Source: Paratinospora sagittata (taxonomy: Eukaryota > Streptophyta > Magnoliopsida > Ranunculales > Menispermaceae). From it: 64,000 bases of DNA. The stretch is from positions 2,143,501-2,207,500 of the forward strand of contig CM069613.1 in assembly GCA_035771175.1 (NCBI GenBank), read 5' to 3'. Positions within the stretch are counted from its first letter, which is position 1; the number at the start of each line of letters is the position of its first letter. The position numbers were made by a program, and so were the translations under genes. Shown here one piece after another: positions 36,212 to 49,700 of the stretch. The notes below the pieces were generated by a model. The model did no database searches and had not been told where the DNA came from. It saw only the letters and a list, made by a program, of their open reading frames with translations.

Positions 36212-39200
36212 TCATTTGTCCTGACCATTATATTTGTTTCCTTCTTCTCTCCATGTCTCACCCCATTGTTTGGCCTCTGCGACTGCACGCTCTCTATCAA
36301 GATCACGGTTATAATTTTTTCTTGGTGTCTCCCTTTGATTTCCTGCATGAGCAGGGCTGTCCCTTAGAGATTCCAGTCTCTCTAATTCATTCAAAACAAA
36401 TTTCCTGCCAGACCCACTTCCTGATTCGCCTCTGCCGACTTCTGCACCAAAGCTCACCCCCCGAACAAGGTCTCTGCGCCTGAAATTGGGTGAGTCCTGA
36501 TGGGGAGATTGTGAACCATGTCGCCCACCCCGACGAAGATCATTTTGGTTGTCAGGCCCACTGCTTTGTCTTTTTGGGTCTTCTTTGTCTCTAGGAGTGG
36601 ATGGACCCATTCGGTTAGTATGAGCAGCAGCAGAATTTGGGTCGTAAGTTTGGGAAGCTAGATATGATAGAGCGGTCACAACATCTCCAATGAGAGGTCT
36701 CGTGGCAGCTTGCTCTTGCAAACACATAGCTGCAACAGCAAGAGCTTGGTAAAGGCCTCGCATTGGATAGCGGCCTTGTAACAGTGGATCGGCCATTTTT
36801 GGAAATTTCCTACGATCTTTGAACAATGGCCGTGCCTGTAAGCCACCCAGAAAATGGAAAGAGGAATCTTCAGTTCCTAACAATTTAGCAAAGAAAGTTG
36901 AAAATGCAAAGCTCAATACATTCACGAATTACCTTAGTACAACAAAGGGAGCAAGAATGATGCATAATGCTCTAGTAATTGGATTATACTTGGGTACATA
37001 TATACATATGAGACCCCAATAAACTATACCATTATTTTATTTATCTCACTATTATTAAAAGCAATTGCTAAATAAGATTGTAGCAACTAAAAGAATGCCT
37101 GATGATTAGAAGAAAAATGTCTTAATACCTATATATAAGAATAAAGGAGATATTCAAATGTATAAATTATAGAGAGACTAAATTGATGAGTCATACGATG
37201 AATGTGTGGGAGAGTAATAGAAAATCGAGTAAGAGTTGAAATCTTGATGTCGAAAAATCAATTTATGTTTGGAGATCAACTATGGAAGCTCTTTATTCAT
37301 TAAGGAAATTGATGATGGATAGGTATAGGGAAAAGAAGAAAACCTTCACATTGTCTTTTTATTTAGAGAAAGCATATGATAGAGTATCTAGAGAAATAAT
37401 ATGGTAAAGTTACCTATAGGTACATAAACTTGGTAAAAGATATGTATGACGGAGTAATAACTATAGTAAAAACAACAGTAAAAGAAACTAGTGAGTTCCC
37501 AATTACTGTAGATTTACACCAAAAAACTTAACATATTCAAGAAGATGTTCCACGGTGTATGCTATTTGCTGATGATATAGTGTTGATTAATAGAACTAAA
37601 ATATGGAGTAAATGCTAAACTAGAGGTTTGGAGAGACTCCATAATCCAAAGGGTTCAAGCATTAGAAGGACTAAGACTGAACACATTAAATGTAATTTTA
37701 GAGGAAGTAAAAATACTGATAAAGAGATACCGACAGTTGAACTTGAAAGACAAGATAGACTGAGTGAAAAATTTTAGGTGTTTGGGATCCATTATTCATC
37801 GAGGAGAAATAGGTGAGGATGTGAATTATATAGTTAAAGTAGGATGAGTTAAATGGACGGAGTATTATATGATTGACACATCCCATTGAAGTTGAAAGGA
37901 AAATTGCATAAAACCATTATTAGGCTAGGTATGCTATATAAAAGTAAAGAACAAAATATTGGGATATAAAGAACATGTGAACAAACTAAGTGTAATAGAA
38001 ATGTGTATGTTACGATGGATATGTGGTAACACATTAAAAAATAGAATTAAAAATGAACATATTTGAGAAATGGTAGCTCTAATTAAAAATAAAATGAGAG
38101 AAAACTGATTACAGTGGTTTGGACACATACAACAAAGACCTTTAAATGCCCCAATTAGGAAGAATGATCTATTAATAATCCATAGTAATGATAGAGGTAA
38201 GAGAAGACCTAAGGCTAAAATAACATGAGCAGAAATAATTAAAAAAGCTATAACTACTTGTAATTTAAGAGTCGACTTAGCCATTGATCAAGTGGTGTGG
38301 AAGAAGCAGATTCATGTAGTTGACTCCATGTAGTCAGGAAAAAGGCTTAGTTGAGTTGAATTACTAAATTTTTCATATTCATGAGGGCTTTTTCTTAAGG
38401 GGAAAAAAATGAGGAATTCCTGTCTTAAATAAACTAGCAAATTATGGATCTTAACAAACCTTAAAATGTACCTGTTTCTGCAAACCAGATCATTGAACAA
38501 TATTTATGGGCAATCTAACAAAATAAACTTATTCAGAAGATAGAATAAAGGAAAAGAAAAAGCTTTACCCATGCAACCAGATTATGCTCCCCAGGAGCTC
38601 TGGTGTTGTCAATTGCCTTGCGCCCTGTAATTAATTCAAGAAAGACCACCCCAAAACTATAGACATCAGACTTCAAAGTGAGTTGACCAGTCATAGCATA
38701 CTCAGGAGCACAGTAACCATAAGTTCCCATCACTCGTGTGGAAACATGGGTCTTGTCACCAACAGGACCAAGCTTTGCGAGCCCAAAATCTGAAAGCTTG
38801 GGATGATAAGTTTCATCTAGAAGGATGTTTGATGACTTGAAATCTCTGTAAATCACAGGAGGGTTTGCTTTATCATGCAAGTATTCCAAACCCTTGGCTG
38901 CACCAGCTGCAATCTTCATCCTGGTATTCCAATCCAAAGGCTCCTTGTCCGGTGGTAGATCTGAAAAATTAAAAGGTCAATTAACTCATCTAGTTGACTT
39001 CCAAAGATTTACTCACCTAAGCAGACATTGATACTCTCAGGAGAAAGGTTAGAGCATTATAAGACAGAATCCCCTCAGTTAGTTAACAACCTACAGCCTA
39101 TTCTAAAAAAGGGGACATAAACCCAGTAAATATGAAGAGATATATTGCAAACTGAATAAACCACAGAGTAAGAGATTAAAGACTAATTGATTAGTTAGGG

Positions 39201-42200
39201 TCTAGTTGCCTTTGACAATCTTGGTTATTTTATGGAGTCAATGTGTTTGTTCTTTGTTGGCAAATTGGTACTGAAGGAATATTCAAACCGCAACTCATTT
39301 TATTTGAGTCTCCAGTCTCTAGAGTCATTTTTTCCTCCTCTTTCTACAACTAGAAGAAGAAGGGAGTTATCTCAAACATCCAGGACTTCTCTTCATTTCT
39401 TCACATACATGATTCTTACAAAAAATTTCCTTTTGTGGACAAGAAAAGGGCAAAAAGAAAATGAAAGAGAAAAATCACTAACTGCCCTTAGGATTTTGAA
39501 TCATGCAACATGCTTTGTGACTCTGGTCATTATCCTAAGATGTAAATAACGGAAATGAACAGTGCACATAAATTTACGATGAAATGACTGCTTCTGTCTA
39601 CTCATGTCCTCTCATCTCTTCTTGAAGATAACAATCAGCTTGCCGTATAACTCTTAATAGGGTAACAACATCCCATTGGAAATACAAAAAATTGAAAGTT
39701 ATAATACAATGAGATGAAAAAAAGAGGACGTTTTCACTATTGAAGTGAAAGTCCTAAGAAAAGGGCTTACCCAATGCACGAGACTTTCACCATGGTGGGG
39801 TCAGAGGAAGGGATTATGTACGCAATCTTACTTCCACCAAATTGGAGAGGATATTTTGGATTTGAAACAGTGACCTCAATGTAACAATGGAGCAACCTCA
39901 GTTGTTGCCCCAAGGCCCACCAATTGAATTGAAAGTCATGCTTGTCTTAAATTTTAACAGTGGCCACATGAGTGGAAATTTGGTCCAAGACAACAAACTA
40001 AGTTTACGGGTATTTTTTATTTTTTTGCTTTTCTTGTACTTTGTTAGTCATCTTGGTCACTTCTAATGAACTTTTGCTTCATTTTCAATCAAAGAAACAA
40101 AGTACCTTTTCAAACATCTTTTGACCATAAATGGCCTTAACTTCTATCAAGAGCAGAATGTCTAGTGAAGACCAACATATTTCATATCTTCTTTATTCTA
40201 AATGAGCATTAAGCATAAAATTCACAATAACAGAAAGTAAAAACTTTTCATATGCCCAACCAATCCACTAAAGAAAAGTTTAATTTTGCTCTATTAAATC
40301 CTAAAGCGTTCTTTAGACTATCTCAAACATGCAGCTAGGCTAACCCTTGGATATGGTTCTTAATTTCTTATAGTCAAAATCTACTTTCTACAAGCACAAT
40401 GTTAGGATCAAACTTTGCCCTATTTTCAAGTGCCAGGACATGGGATGAGAACACTTCACTGACTAATGTGTGAATCCTTTGCCTCACAAGCATGTGTACA
40501 TGCAAATGAATCAAGACATAACATATGCTTTAGCCATTACGGGGTCTAGGAAAGGGACTATGTACCATTACCTTTGTATTGGAGAGGTTGTTTTCAGGCT
40601 CAAACCTGTGACCTGGAACCTCAACCGTTACCTCCATATACACAAGAATATTAAGTAAAAATAGACTGATATAAAACTTCAAGAAAAAAAAGTCACAAAG
40701 AATGACTAAAACCATAAGCTACCTCCATAAAAAGGGAGGTACATTTGTATGTTAATCTTGTCAATAAATAAAACTATTTGGAACATGTAGTTTGAACCAA
40801 TTGCTGAGTCAACAAAGTTATGGGCCATGCCATGAGACTACATAAAATATTTTTATGGCCTTCAAGTTACAAGTTACAACAGAGTGATTATGTATCATTG
40901 TGCAAAGGCTTGCCCTTCATATTACTCCCTATGTCTAACTTGAAATAAGGGTATGTACGAGAAAGCATTCACTAGGTTCATAACAAATGTCAAAGAAATA
41001 TTTTAACCCATTCTATTTAAGAATTGCCCAGCACAATCAGCCAAATCATTCAACCTTATTGGCACACCCTACATTGGGCATTGAAGCTTTATGTTAACCA
41101 TAAATAAATGATAATACATATAACTCCCATAAAGTATTTCATGTGGACTCCATTTTTCTATGTTGGATGATATGCGCTGCTTCAAAGTATTGTTATCGTG
41201 ATCATAAATTGGAATCGATTTGTTTTAAGGCTTAGAGAATCGAATAGGGATTTGAATTGATAAATTGTAAGATTCACAATATAAATGAGAATTGTATATT
41301 TGTATATATTAAATACACATATAGTTACAAGGGTATTACCGTTATTTTTACTAATTATTGATTCATCATTATTCAATTAATGATTAAGACCAATTCACTT
41401 TGATTCACTTGCAATTCATTGTGGATTCATCACCAATTCAAAGGTATAGCGATCTAGGAACCCAATTTCAAATTGATTTTTGGTGAATAAAATCATGCAT
41501 TATAATTCATCAATTCATATCATGATTCTGATGATTATGCTTCAAAGTCAAAGTAGCATCTAGAGGCATTTTTTCAAGGACCTTGACTCTAGAGATTATT
41601 GATCCGTCCTCTCATGGATCCACATACTAAAATCAACTTGCAAATGTTTTTCAAAAACCTTATTTGAGCATGACAAGACACCTTCATTCAATGGCTATGA
41701 GATAATGAAATGAGAATTCTAAGAAATCATAAATCAAACAAATATTTGATATGGAGTACGTGCCTAATATGATTGATGCCAAGTTTAACACTAGTCCATC
41801 TCAAGAGTGAGTGACATCTTGGTGGTACACAGTGATAGATCTTAATGATTCATTGTGACCTTCTATTCAATGGTTTTCTATAAGAAATGACTTCAAGAAC
41901 ATGATTCAGGGAATCCATCAAAATAGAAGATTTCCATACAACTATGCTTCTATTGTGGAAATGTTCTGTTTCTTGAAAGGAAACAAGATAAAATTGTTGC
42001 GGAGAAGAGCAAATTCTGTGGGATTTATTTCCTTTAAGGATTTATTTCCTTTAAGGATTTATTTCCTTTAAGGAAAGATGATAATTTTAGTAGTCGCTTT
42101 ATTTAGCAGTTACTAAAATTGTAATTATTGATATGTGTGCATAGCCTTGTATGTCTATATATATGGTGTCCCTCCATTAAGACATCATCAAGAATAAAAA

Positions 42201-45200
42201 AATATTTCCTCTATTCTCCCGTGAACGTAGGCCTTGGAGCCGAATCACGTTACATCTTTGTGTCTTTTATTAGTATTTAACATGGTATCAGAGCTTTAAG
42301 CTCGTACAACTGGAAAAATTTTCTTTTCTTCCGACCTTCATCGTTGAAATTGTTTTATTTTGGCCTTCATTGCCAGAACCTTCCTCGTTGGCCTTCATCG
42401 CCATTATTCGCGTTGCTGATTGGTGCGTACGTCTTCATTACTGCTACTATATCACCATCGACTGCTGTGTCTTCCTCATCGGCACTGCCGATATCCTAAT
42501 CGTCGTCGACGCCTTCGTCTCCATTGCTACTGTGTTTCAGTCGCCGCTGCTCGAACCCACCATTACTGATCTTTGACGTTGCTACTGATCTTCGTCGTCT
42601 CTCTCACATATCTCTCTAATTTCCATCGCCACCTGCAGCTCCTGTTTGTAACCTATAAAAAAAAAAAAGGTGAAAAAGAAAAATGTCGGTTACTTCCAAA
42701 ACAGTTGCAGACTCTCCGGTGCCAGACGGATTCAGCCAAGACGACATTGAAAGATTGAAATCTTTGCTTGGCACACTGGACAAACCCTCAGGTACCTGTT
42801 CATTGGCCCATTCAGGTAACTTTCCTACTTCTATTGGATTTAACGTCTCGGATAAGTCTTTTGCTAACTCTTGGATTATAGATTCTGGTGCTACTGATTA
42901 CATGACCAATTCCCCCAATATATTTCATACCTACAACCTATGTCCTAGTAGTCGGAAAATAGCCACAGCTGATGGATCCCTAACCACAGTTGTTGGTATA
43001 GGTGATGTTCACATCAGCCCCACCCTTACACTCAAAAATGTTCTTCATGTTCCTAAACTATCTACTAATCTTATCTCTATTAAAAAACTAACTCATGATC
43101 TGAGTTGTAATGTAACATTCTTCCCTACTTACTGTGCATTTCAGGACCAGGACTTGGGGACGATGATTGGGCATGCTAAGGAATAGGACGGGTTGTATTT
43201 CCTTGAGACACCAATACATCCTATCAAGAGTAACACTTCATTTCTCTCCGAGCACAAATTTTCCAATAAAGAAAAGCTATGGCTCCATCATCGCCGCCTT
43301 GGCCATCCTTCTTTTCGAACCCTTAAAATCATGTTTCCTTTTTTGTTTAAGTCTCTCAATGTTGAAGATTTTCATTGTGAAGTGTGTGAACTTGCGAAAC
43401 ACAAGCGTATATCTTTTCCACTTAGTAATGAAAGAAGTTCAAATCCTTTTGATCTCATTCATAGTGATATTTGGGGTCCCTCTCCAATACCTAATGTTTC
43501 TGGAGCGCGATGGTTTGTGTCCTTCATTGATGATTGTACTAGAGTCTCGTGGATATTCTTATTGAAACAAAAATCCGATGTGAGCTTCCTACCTTCCATA
43601 ACATGATACACACCCAGTTTGGTGCTAAAATCAAGAGATTTCGATCAGACAATGCTAGAGACTATTTTAATCAAACATTGATCAATTACTTCCAAAACGA
43701 GGGGATCCTTCATGAATCATCCTGTGTTCACACCCCACAACAAAATGGAGTTGCTGAAAGAAAAAACGGCCACCTGCTTGATTCAACCTGAGCCTTTTTA
43801 TTTCAGAATACTATGCCTAAGTCTTATTGGGGGGAAGCTGTCCTTACTGCAACACACCTTATTAACCGCCTACCATCCCGGACCCTTGGTTTCAAAAGTC
43901 CTATGGAAAAGCTATGTCAATTTTACCCTAAGCTCAAAATCTCCAATAATCTTATACCTAAGATATTTGGGTGTGTATCATTTGTCCATGTTCACCAACC
44001 CAACAGGGGAAAGTTGGACCCCAGAGCTCTCAAGTGTGTTTTTCTCGGATACTCTTCCACTCAAAAGGGATATAAATGCTATCATCCGCCATCAAAGAAA
44101 TTTTTTGTCTCTGCCGATGTCACTTTCTGTGAACCTGAGCCCTATTTTTTCGCTCCTCTTCCGGGGGAGAGTGTCATCATGGAAGATAAGGATCGAAACT
44201 CCCTTGATAACCCTTTTGATCTTTTTGGCCCCTTTAACCTCCAACAAACCAAACCCGAATCTCCTACACCCTCTGTACCCAATGACGAACCTAAGGATCG
44301 GAGGATTGGACAAATGTACTCAAGAAAGAAAGCTGCAGCTCCTGAACCGATGCAAATTCAAGAATCTGAACCAATCCCTGAAAATGAGGTAACAAATCCT
44401 GAACCCTCCTTACAAATTTCATTAGTTCCTGAAACTAACAATGATCTTTTAGCCTCTGAACCTGACAATGATCTTCCCATTGCCATTAGAAAGGGCACAA
44501 GGGAATGCACTAAACATCCCTTGTATCCACTATCTCATGTTGTATCCTTCGAGAAGTTCTCGCCAACCCATAAGAGTTTCCTTACTAACCTGAACAACAT
44601 CTAGACTCCTACATCATTATCCGAGGCTTTATCTAATACAAATTGAAAACAAGCTATGAATGTGGAAATGGAAGCCCTGGAGAAAAATACAACATGGGAG
44701 TTGGTAGACTTGCCTGCAAGAAAGAAACCTGTGGGATGCAAATGAGTTTATATAGTAAAATACAAAGCAGATGAGTCCCTAAAGCGCTACAAGGCAAGAT
44801 TAGTAGCCAAAGGATATACTCAGACATATGGTGTGGACTACCAAGAGACATTTGCTCCGGTTGCAAAAATGAATACTGTGAGACTTCTTTTGTCATTGGC
44901 AGCTAATTATGACTGGGATCTACAACAATTTGATGTAAAGAATGCATTTTTACATGAGGATTTAGAAGAAGAAATCTATATGGAAGTGCCTCCAGGATTT
45001 GGCACCACTGATAAAGTGTGTAAATTGAAAAAGGCCTGTATGGACTTAAACAATCTCCGAGGGCATGGTTTGGTCGGTTTGCCAAAGTAATGACAAATAT
45101 GGAAAATAGACAAAGCCAAGGAGATCACACTCTGTTTATTAAGCACTCGACTTCAGGGGGAGTTACAGCTTTATTAGTGTATGTTGATGACATCATTATG

Positions 45201-46760
45201 ACAGGAAACAATGAGAACGAGAGACAAAATTTGAAGCAGTGTTTGACCGAGAAATTTGAGATCAATGAACTAGGGAGATTGAAATACTTCCTAGGGATTG
45301 AAGTGGCACACTTTAAACAGAGAATCTTTATTTCTCAACAGAAGTACATTACAGACCTTAAAGAAACAAGGAAGCTAGCATGCAAACCAATGAATACTCC
45401 TATTGATCTTAATCACAAGCTTGGAGAAGCTGAAGAAGCGCTGACTATTAATAAGGAGATGTATCAAAGACTAGTAGGAAGACTCATCTATCTCTCTCAC
45501 ACAAGACCTGATATTGCATATTCAGTAAGTGTAATAAGTCAGTTCATGCACAACCCTAAAGATATTCATTTGCAAGCAGCTAATCGTGTTTTACAGTATC
45601 TTAAAGGGACTCCAGGACAGGGCATCTTATTTAAACGACACACAGGAGTGGTTCTTGAAGTATATACTGATTCAGACTATGTTGGTTCAGTAGTTGACAG
45701 AAGATCAACTACTGAATATGGTACGTTTCTTGGTGGGAATTTGGTGACATGGCGAAGTAAAAAGCATAATGTAGTGGTCAGATCTAGCGCTAAAGCAGAA
45801 TTTCGAGCAATGGCACAAGGGGTTTGTGAGCTATTATGGCTGCAGATAATTTTGACAGATTTGAAGATACACTTGAATGGCCCTATGAGACTCTATTGTG
45901 ACAATAAATCTGCAATTAGCATTGCCCATAACCCAATTCAACATGATCGAACCAGGCATATAGAGATTGATAGACACTTTATTAAAGAGAAGCTTGATAA
46001 TGGGTTGATCTGTACTCCATATGTATCTACCAATAATCAGCTCGCCGATGTTCTCACTAAAGGGTTAAACCATACTGCATTTCAAGCAAATGTGTCCAAG
46101 CTGGGAATGGTAAACCTTTATTCACCAGCTTGAGGGGGAGTGTTGTGGAGGAGCAAATTCTGTGGGATTTATTTCCTTTAAGGAAAGATGATAATTTTAG
46201 GTTTATTTCCTTTAAGGAAATATGATAATTTTAGTAGTCGTTTTATTTAGCAGTTACTAAAATTGTAATTATAGCTATATGTGTGCATAGCCCTATATGT
46301 CTATATATATGGTGTCCCTCTATTAAGACATCATCAAGAATAAGAAAATATTTTCTCCCGTGGACGTAGGCCTTGGAGCCGAACCACGTTACATCTTTGT
46401 CTTTTATTAGTATTTAACAAAAATATATTAAAATACAATGAGGTATAACCATGAAGAGGAAGAGTACCAAAAGTACTCCACCTAGCCCAAAAAATCCTTC
46501 CAAAATAAACTAGATGCATATAACCCAATTCCTAAACCACTTCAAAGTAGAATAACTCCCGTGGGACTAGAAGAAACTACCAAGATGTTAACTTCACATC
46601 CTCCCACAGTAGAAATGTTCTTTCAATTAAGGTGCACAAAAATATTTATTCTTTTCCTTTTCCTAATGATTTGTTCTAATTTTTCAAAATGACCATCTCT
46701 CTTTCTCTCTCTTGTAAATTGGATTCAATTGAAAGTAAAATGTGACATGTATATATATAT

Positions 46761-46798
<38 letters not shown>

Positions 46799-49700
46799 TG
46801 TGTGTATGTGTGCGCGTGTGTGTAAATATATACACGGAAAGCAATATGGAACCAAAAGGAATGAACTCCTTCAACCTCTTAAACAGTCCAAGAGACTGTG
46901 CCCCTTAGATAGCTTGCTTACCACTATCCAAGTGGAAGCCATGATCCTAAACTATTCCCAAATAGAATTAACATCCCTATATTCTTCTTCAAAAATACTT
47001 CTGTTTCTTTGAATCCAAATGCACTAGATAACTATTAAAATAGCAATTTTCCGAACATTCTTAAAAACTTAAGGTAAAGAGAGGTATTGTATAATGTGGT
47101 GAAGGACAGAAGAACAGAACATCTAAGAGGCACAAAAAGGGCAAGTCTACATGTTCATGCCATTTGACCCACATATGAGTAGAAAAGGAGCATCAAATAA
47201 AAACTTGATTTGCAGCCTCTCCTTCATTTTTACATAAGCAGTAGCATGGGAAAAGATACTCATAAAAGGGAATCTCCTTTGAGGCAAATTCATGATGTTG
47301 ACTTATGTACCATAGGCCATCTCAATACTTGAACTTATAAGGGGACTTGAGCTTTCAAAATAAAAGGAGTAAAGAGGGAAGGTATTTCGATCATCAATGG
47401 TAAAAGAGAAGAAAAAAAAAAGATTCACAAGTAGTCACTAGAGGTTAGCATACATAGTCATATAATTTAACTTGTAATTTTCCTCATTGATTTTGGCTCA
47501 AGTTAATACTAAAAACAGAATATGAATTATAGAATTTACAGATTTAAACTGGGAAATATGGATTGTGAACTAAATTACAAAGATAATGGCAACAATAATT
47601 AGATGAAGGCAAAAAGCATAGAAAATCTTCCAATTGTATCAATAACTCAAAAAGAACTAACACTTGCTTCAAATAATCTAACAACCAAATACTCAAAAAG
47701 CATGATATACATATTTTTAGTATACAGATTTAACCTTCCACTTATGGACAAACAAGCACCAATTACTTGCACAGGCATTCATGAGCATCAATTTTCAAAC
47801 ACATGTAATCAAGGGGGTTGATGTTGTAAGAAAGAGTTGAATTTCACTCCCCAAAGGTATATTTCAGTACAGACCGTGAGGCACACATGCAGATACATAT
47901 TATCTGACCAAAAAATGCATCTTAATCTATATTCTTGTGTGAATATTTGATTTAAGGACAAACCAGGAGTTATGTAAAATTGATGTTAGGAGGCAATTAT
48001 GACACAAAAGACTAAAGTGTGTACCAAAGATGTACTATTGTCCTATATGATAAAAAGTATAAACCATATATGCCTTAAGTTAACCAAAATATAATAGGTG
48101 AGTAACACTACATCAGCCCAAAGTAAAACTGGAGACACTATGCTTGGGAGCACACAAGAACTGGACTCCAAGCTATTGTTTGCAGGGTCTCAACATGGTC
48201 GGTGATTCATATCTATAGCAGGGACTTCCCTTATATCAGGCAATTACCAATCCACAGGGCCAAGTCATCAGCTTTGCGTATCAAAATGTGAGATAAGTCA
48301 ATCAATTTCCAATTCATCAGCGTTATATATCAAAATGTGACAGAAGTCAATCAATTTCACGCGTATGGTAGACAATATTACCATGTAAGTGGTCCTCCAA
48401 GGATCCCAATGGCATGAACTCATAAACAAGAAGACGCTGATCCCCATCAGCACAATAACCAATCAAATTGACAAGGTTAGGATGATGCAATAGGCTGAGC
48501 ATGAGAACTTCCACCAAAAACTCCCTATTTCCTTGAAGACCATTTCGATCGAGCTGTTTCACTGCCACTATCTGCCAAGAAATAAAATTTAAATGAACTC
48601 AAAAAGCAGATGATACATGAAAGTCAAGTTTTTACAATATCTTCAGAAAGTAGAAAATCAGAAGTACAAAATTTGCAGATAAATTGAAAAATAAATTTCT
48701 ATTTTTATTCTTACAAAGCATCAAATATCAAATGTTTGAAACAAAGCCCCAACTGACCTGTCCAGTGCTCTCCAAGCGACCCTTGTACACACGTCCGAAC
48801 CCTCCTTCACCCAAAAGGCACTCTTGCCTGAAGTTCTTAGTTGCAGCAGCTAGCTCTCTAAAGGTAAAAGTCTGTGCAGCAATATGTGCAGTTCCTCCAT
48901 CTTTAGGAACTGTTGCTTCCTTCTTAGAATCTGAACCACCCCGAGATTTTAGTTTATCTGCATCGCAACCAAATTAGTGAAAACACGGGAAAAAAAAAAA
49001 AGAACCGAAAGGAGAAGAGAATAAAAAAAAAAAAAAAAAACTGCCGCAATTATATCATAAAGCCAATCATAATATATTCAAATATAGTGCAAAGGGCCAT
49101 CGAATTTTATGTTTTGTTGCTATTACCACCTCTTAAAACCTAAAACCCTTTACCATAAAGATCTTTCTTTGCCAAATTACCATTTCAGATTGGGAATCAA
49201 TAACCAAACTTCTTCAAATTTCCTAAGTGAATGGGATTTCCCTTTGCCTCAAAATGCAATCATCACCCAACAGAATTTCCATAATTATCACAATTCTCTT
49301 CAATTTCACTGTTCAACAACTTCCTAACCTTCTTTTCAACCTGATTCAAAGACAAAGAGAAAACATCCCATCACAGAATCCCAAGCTACTTCAAACTCAT
49401 TGCCCTCTTCCAAACTACCAAATTTAACAACATAACAGTAGCAATTCACTCGCAAACTATAACAATGAGACCAACTAAGACCCAACTCCACCAACAGCAG
49501 AAACATGAAATTAAATGTCCAATACCAGATCAAACACACCCAATTCACAGAAACAACCACAATCATACTCAAAATTACAAAATAATCAGATTACCCACAA
49601 CAAAAAACCGCACGAAAGAAACAGTAAAATTATCCAAGTTATCAAAAAAAAAAAAAGATAACACCCCAGAAGATGATGAACAGTAAAAAATACCTGAACT

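Larger units (their letters stand above)
41995..46419 (+). mobile_element. Ty1/copia retrotransposon with both LTRs and 5-bp TSD
   Basis: 5' LTR 41995-42282 (288 bp) and 3' LTR 46141-46419 (279 bp) both begin TGTTG and end TTTAACA. A PBS complementary to initiator methionine tRNA (TGGTATCAGAGC) abuts the 5' LTR, and a polypurine tract (TTGAGGGGGAG) abuts the 3' LTR. AAAAT flanks both ends (41990-41994 and 46420-46424), a perfect 5-bp target duplication. It sits in PBL27-like intron 3, antisense to that gene. The gag region with its zinc knuckle is absent between PBS and protease, and pol is disrupted, so it is not autonomous. Confidence 0.92.
41965..47345 (-). mobile_element. L1-type LINE 3' remnant split by a copia insertion
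   Basis: Minus-strand translation of about 47345-46830 shows a zf-RVT-like region and then an [15 protein letters not shown] segment typical of L1 ORF2 C-termini. The L1 3' terminus (on the plus strand, 'tttcttgaaaggaaacaagat') lies at about 41968-41994, directly left of the copia element. Removing the copia and one TSD rejoins 'acaagataaaatatattaaaatac', which resembles the L1 3' ends at 55990 and 62460. The remnant is inferred to be older than the copia insertion. Confidence 0.6.

Noticed and set aside
42370..42660. ORFs between the copia PBS and protease as gag
   Set aside because: They are isoleucine/valine-rich translations with no capsid or CCHC motif.
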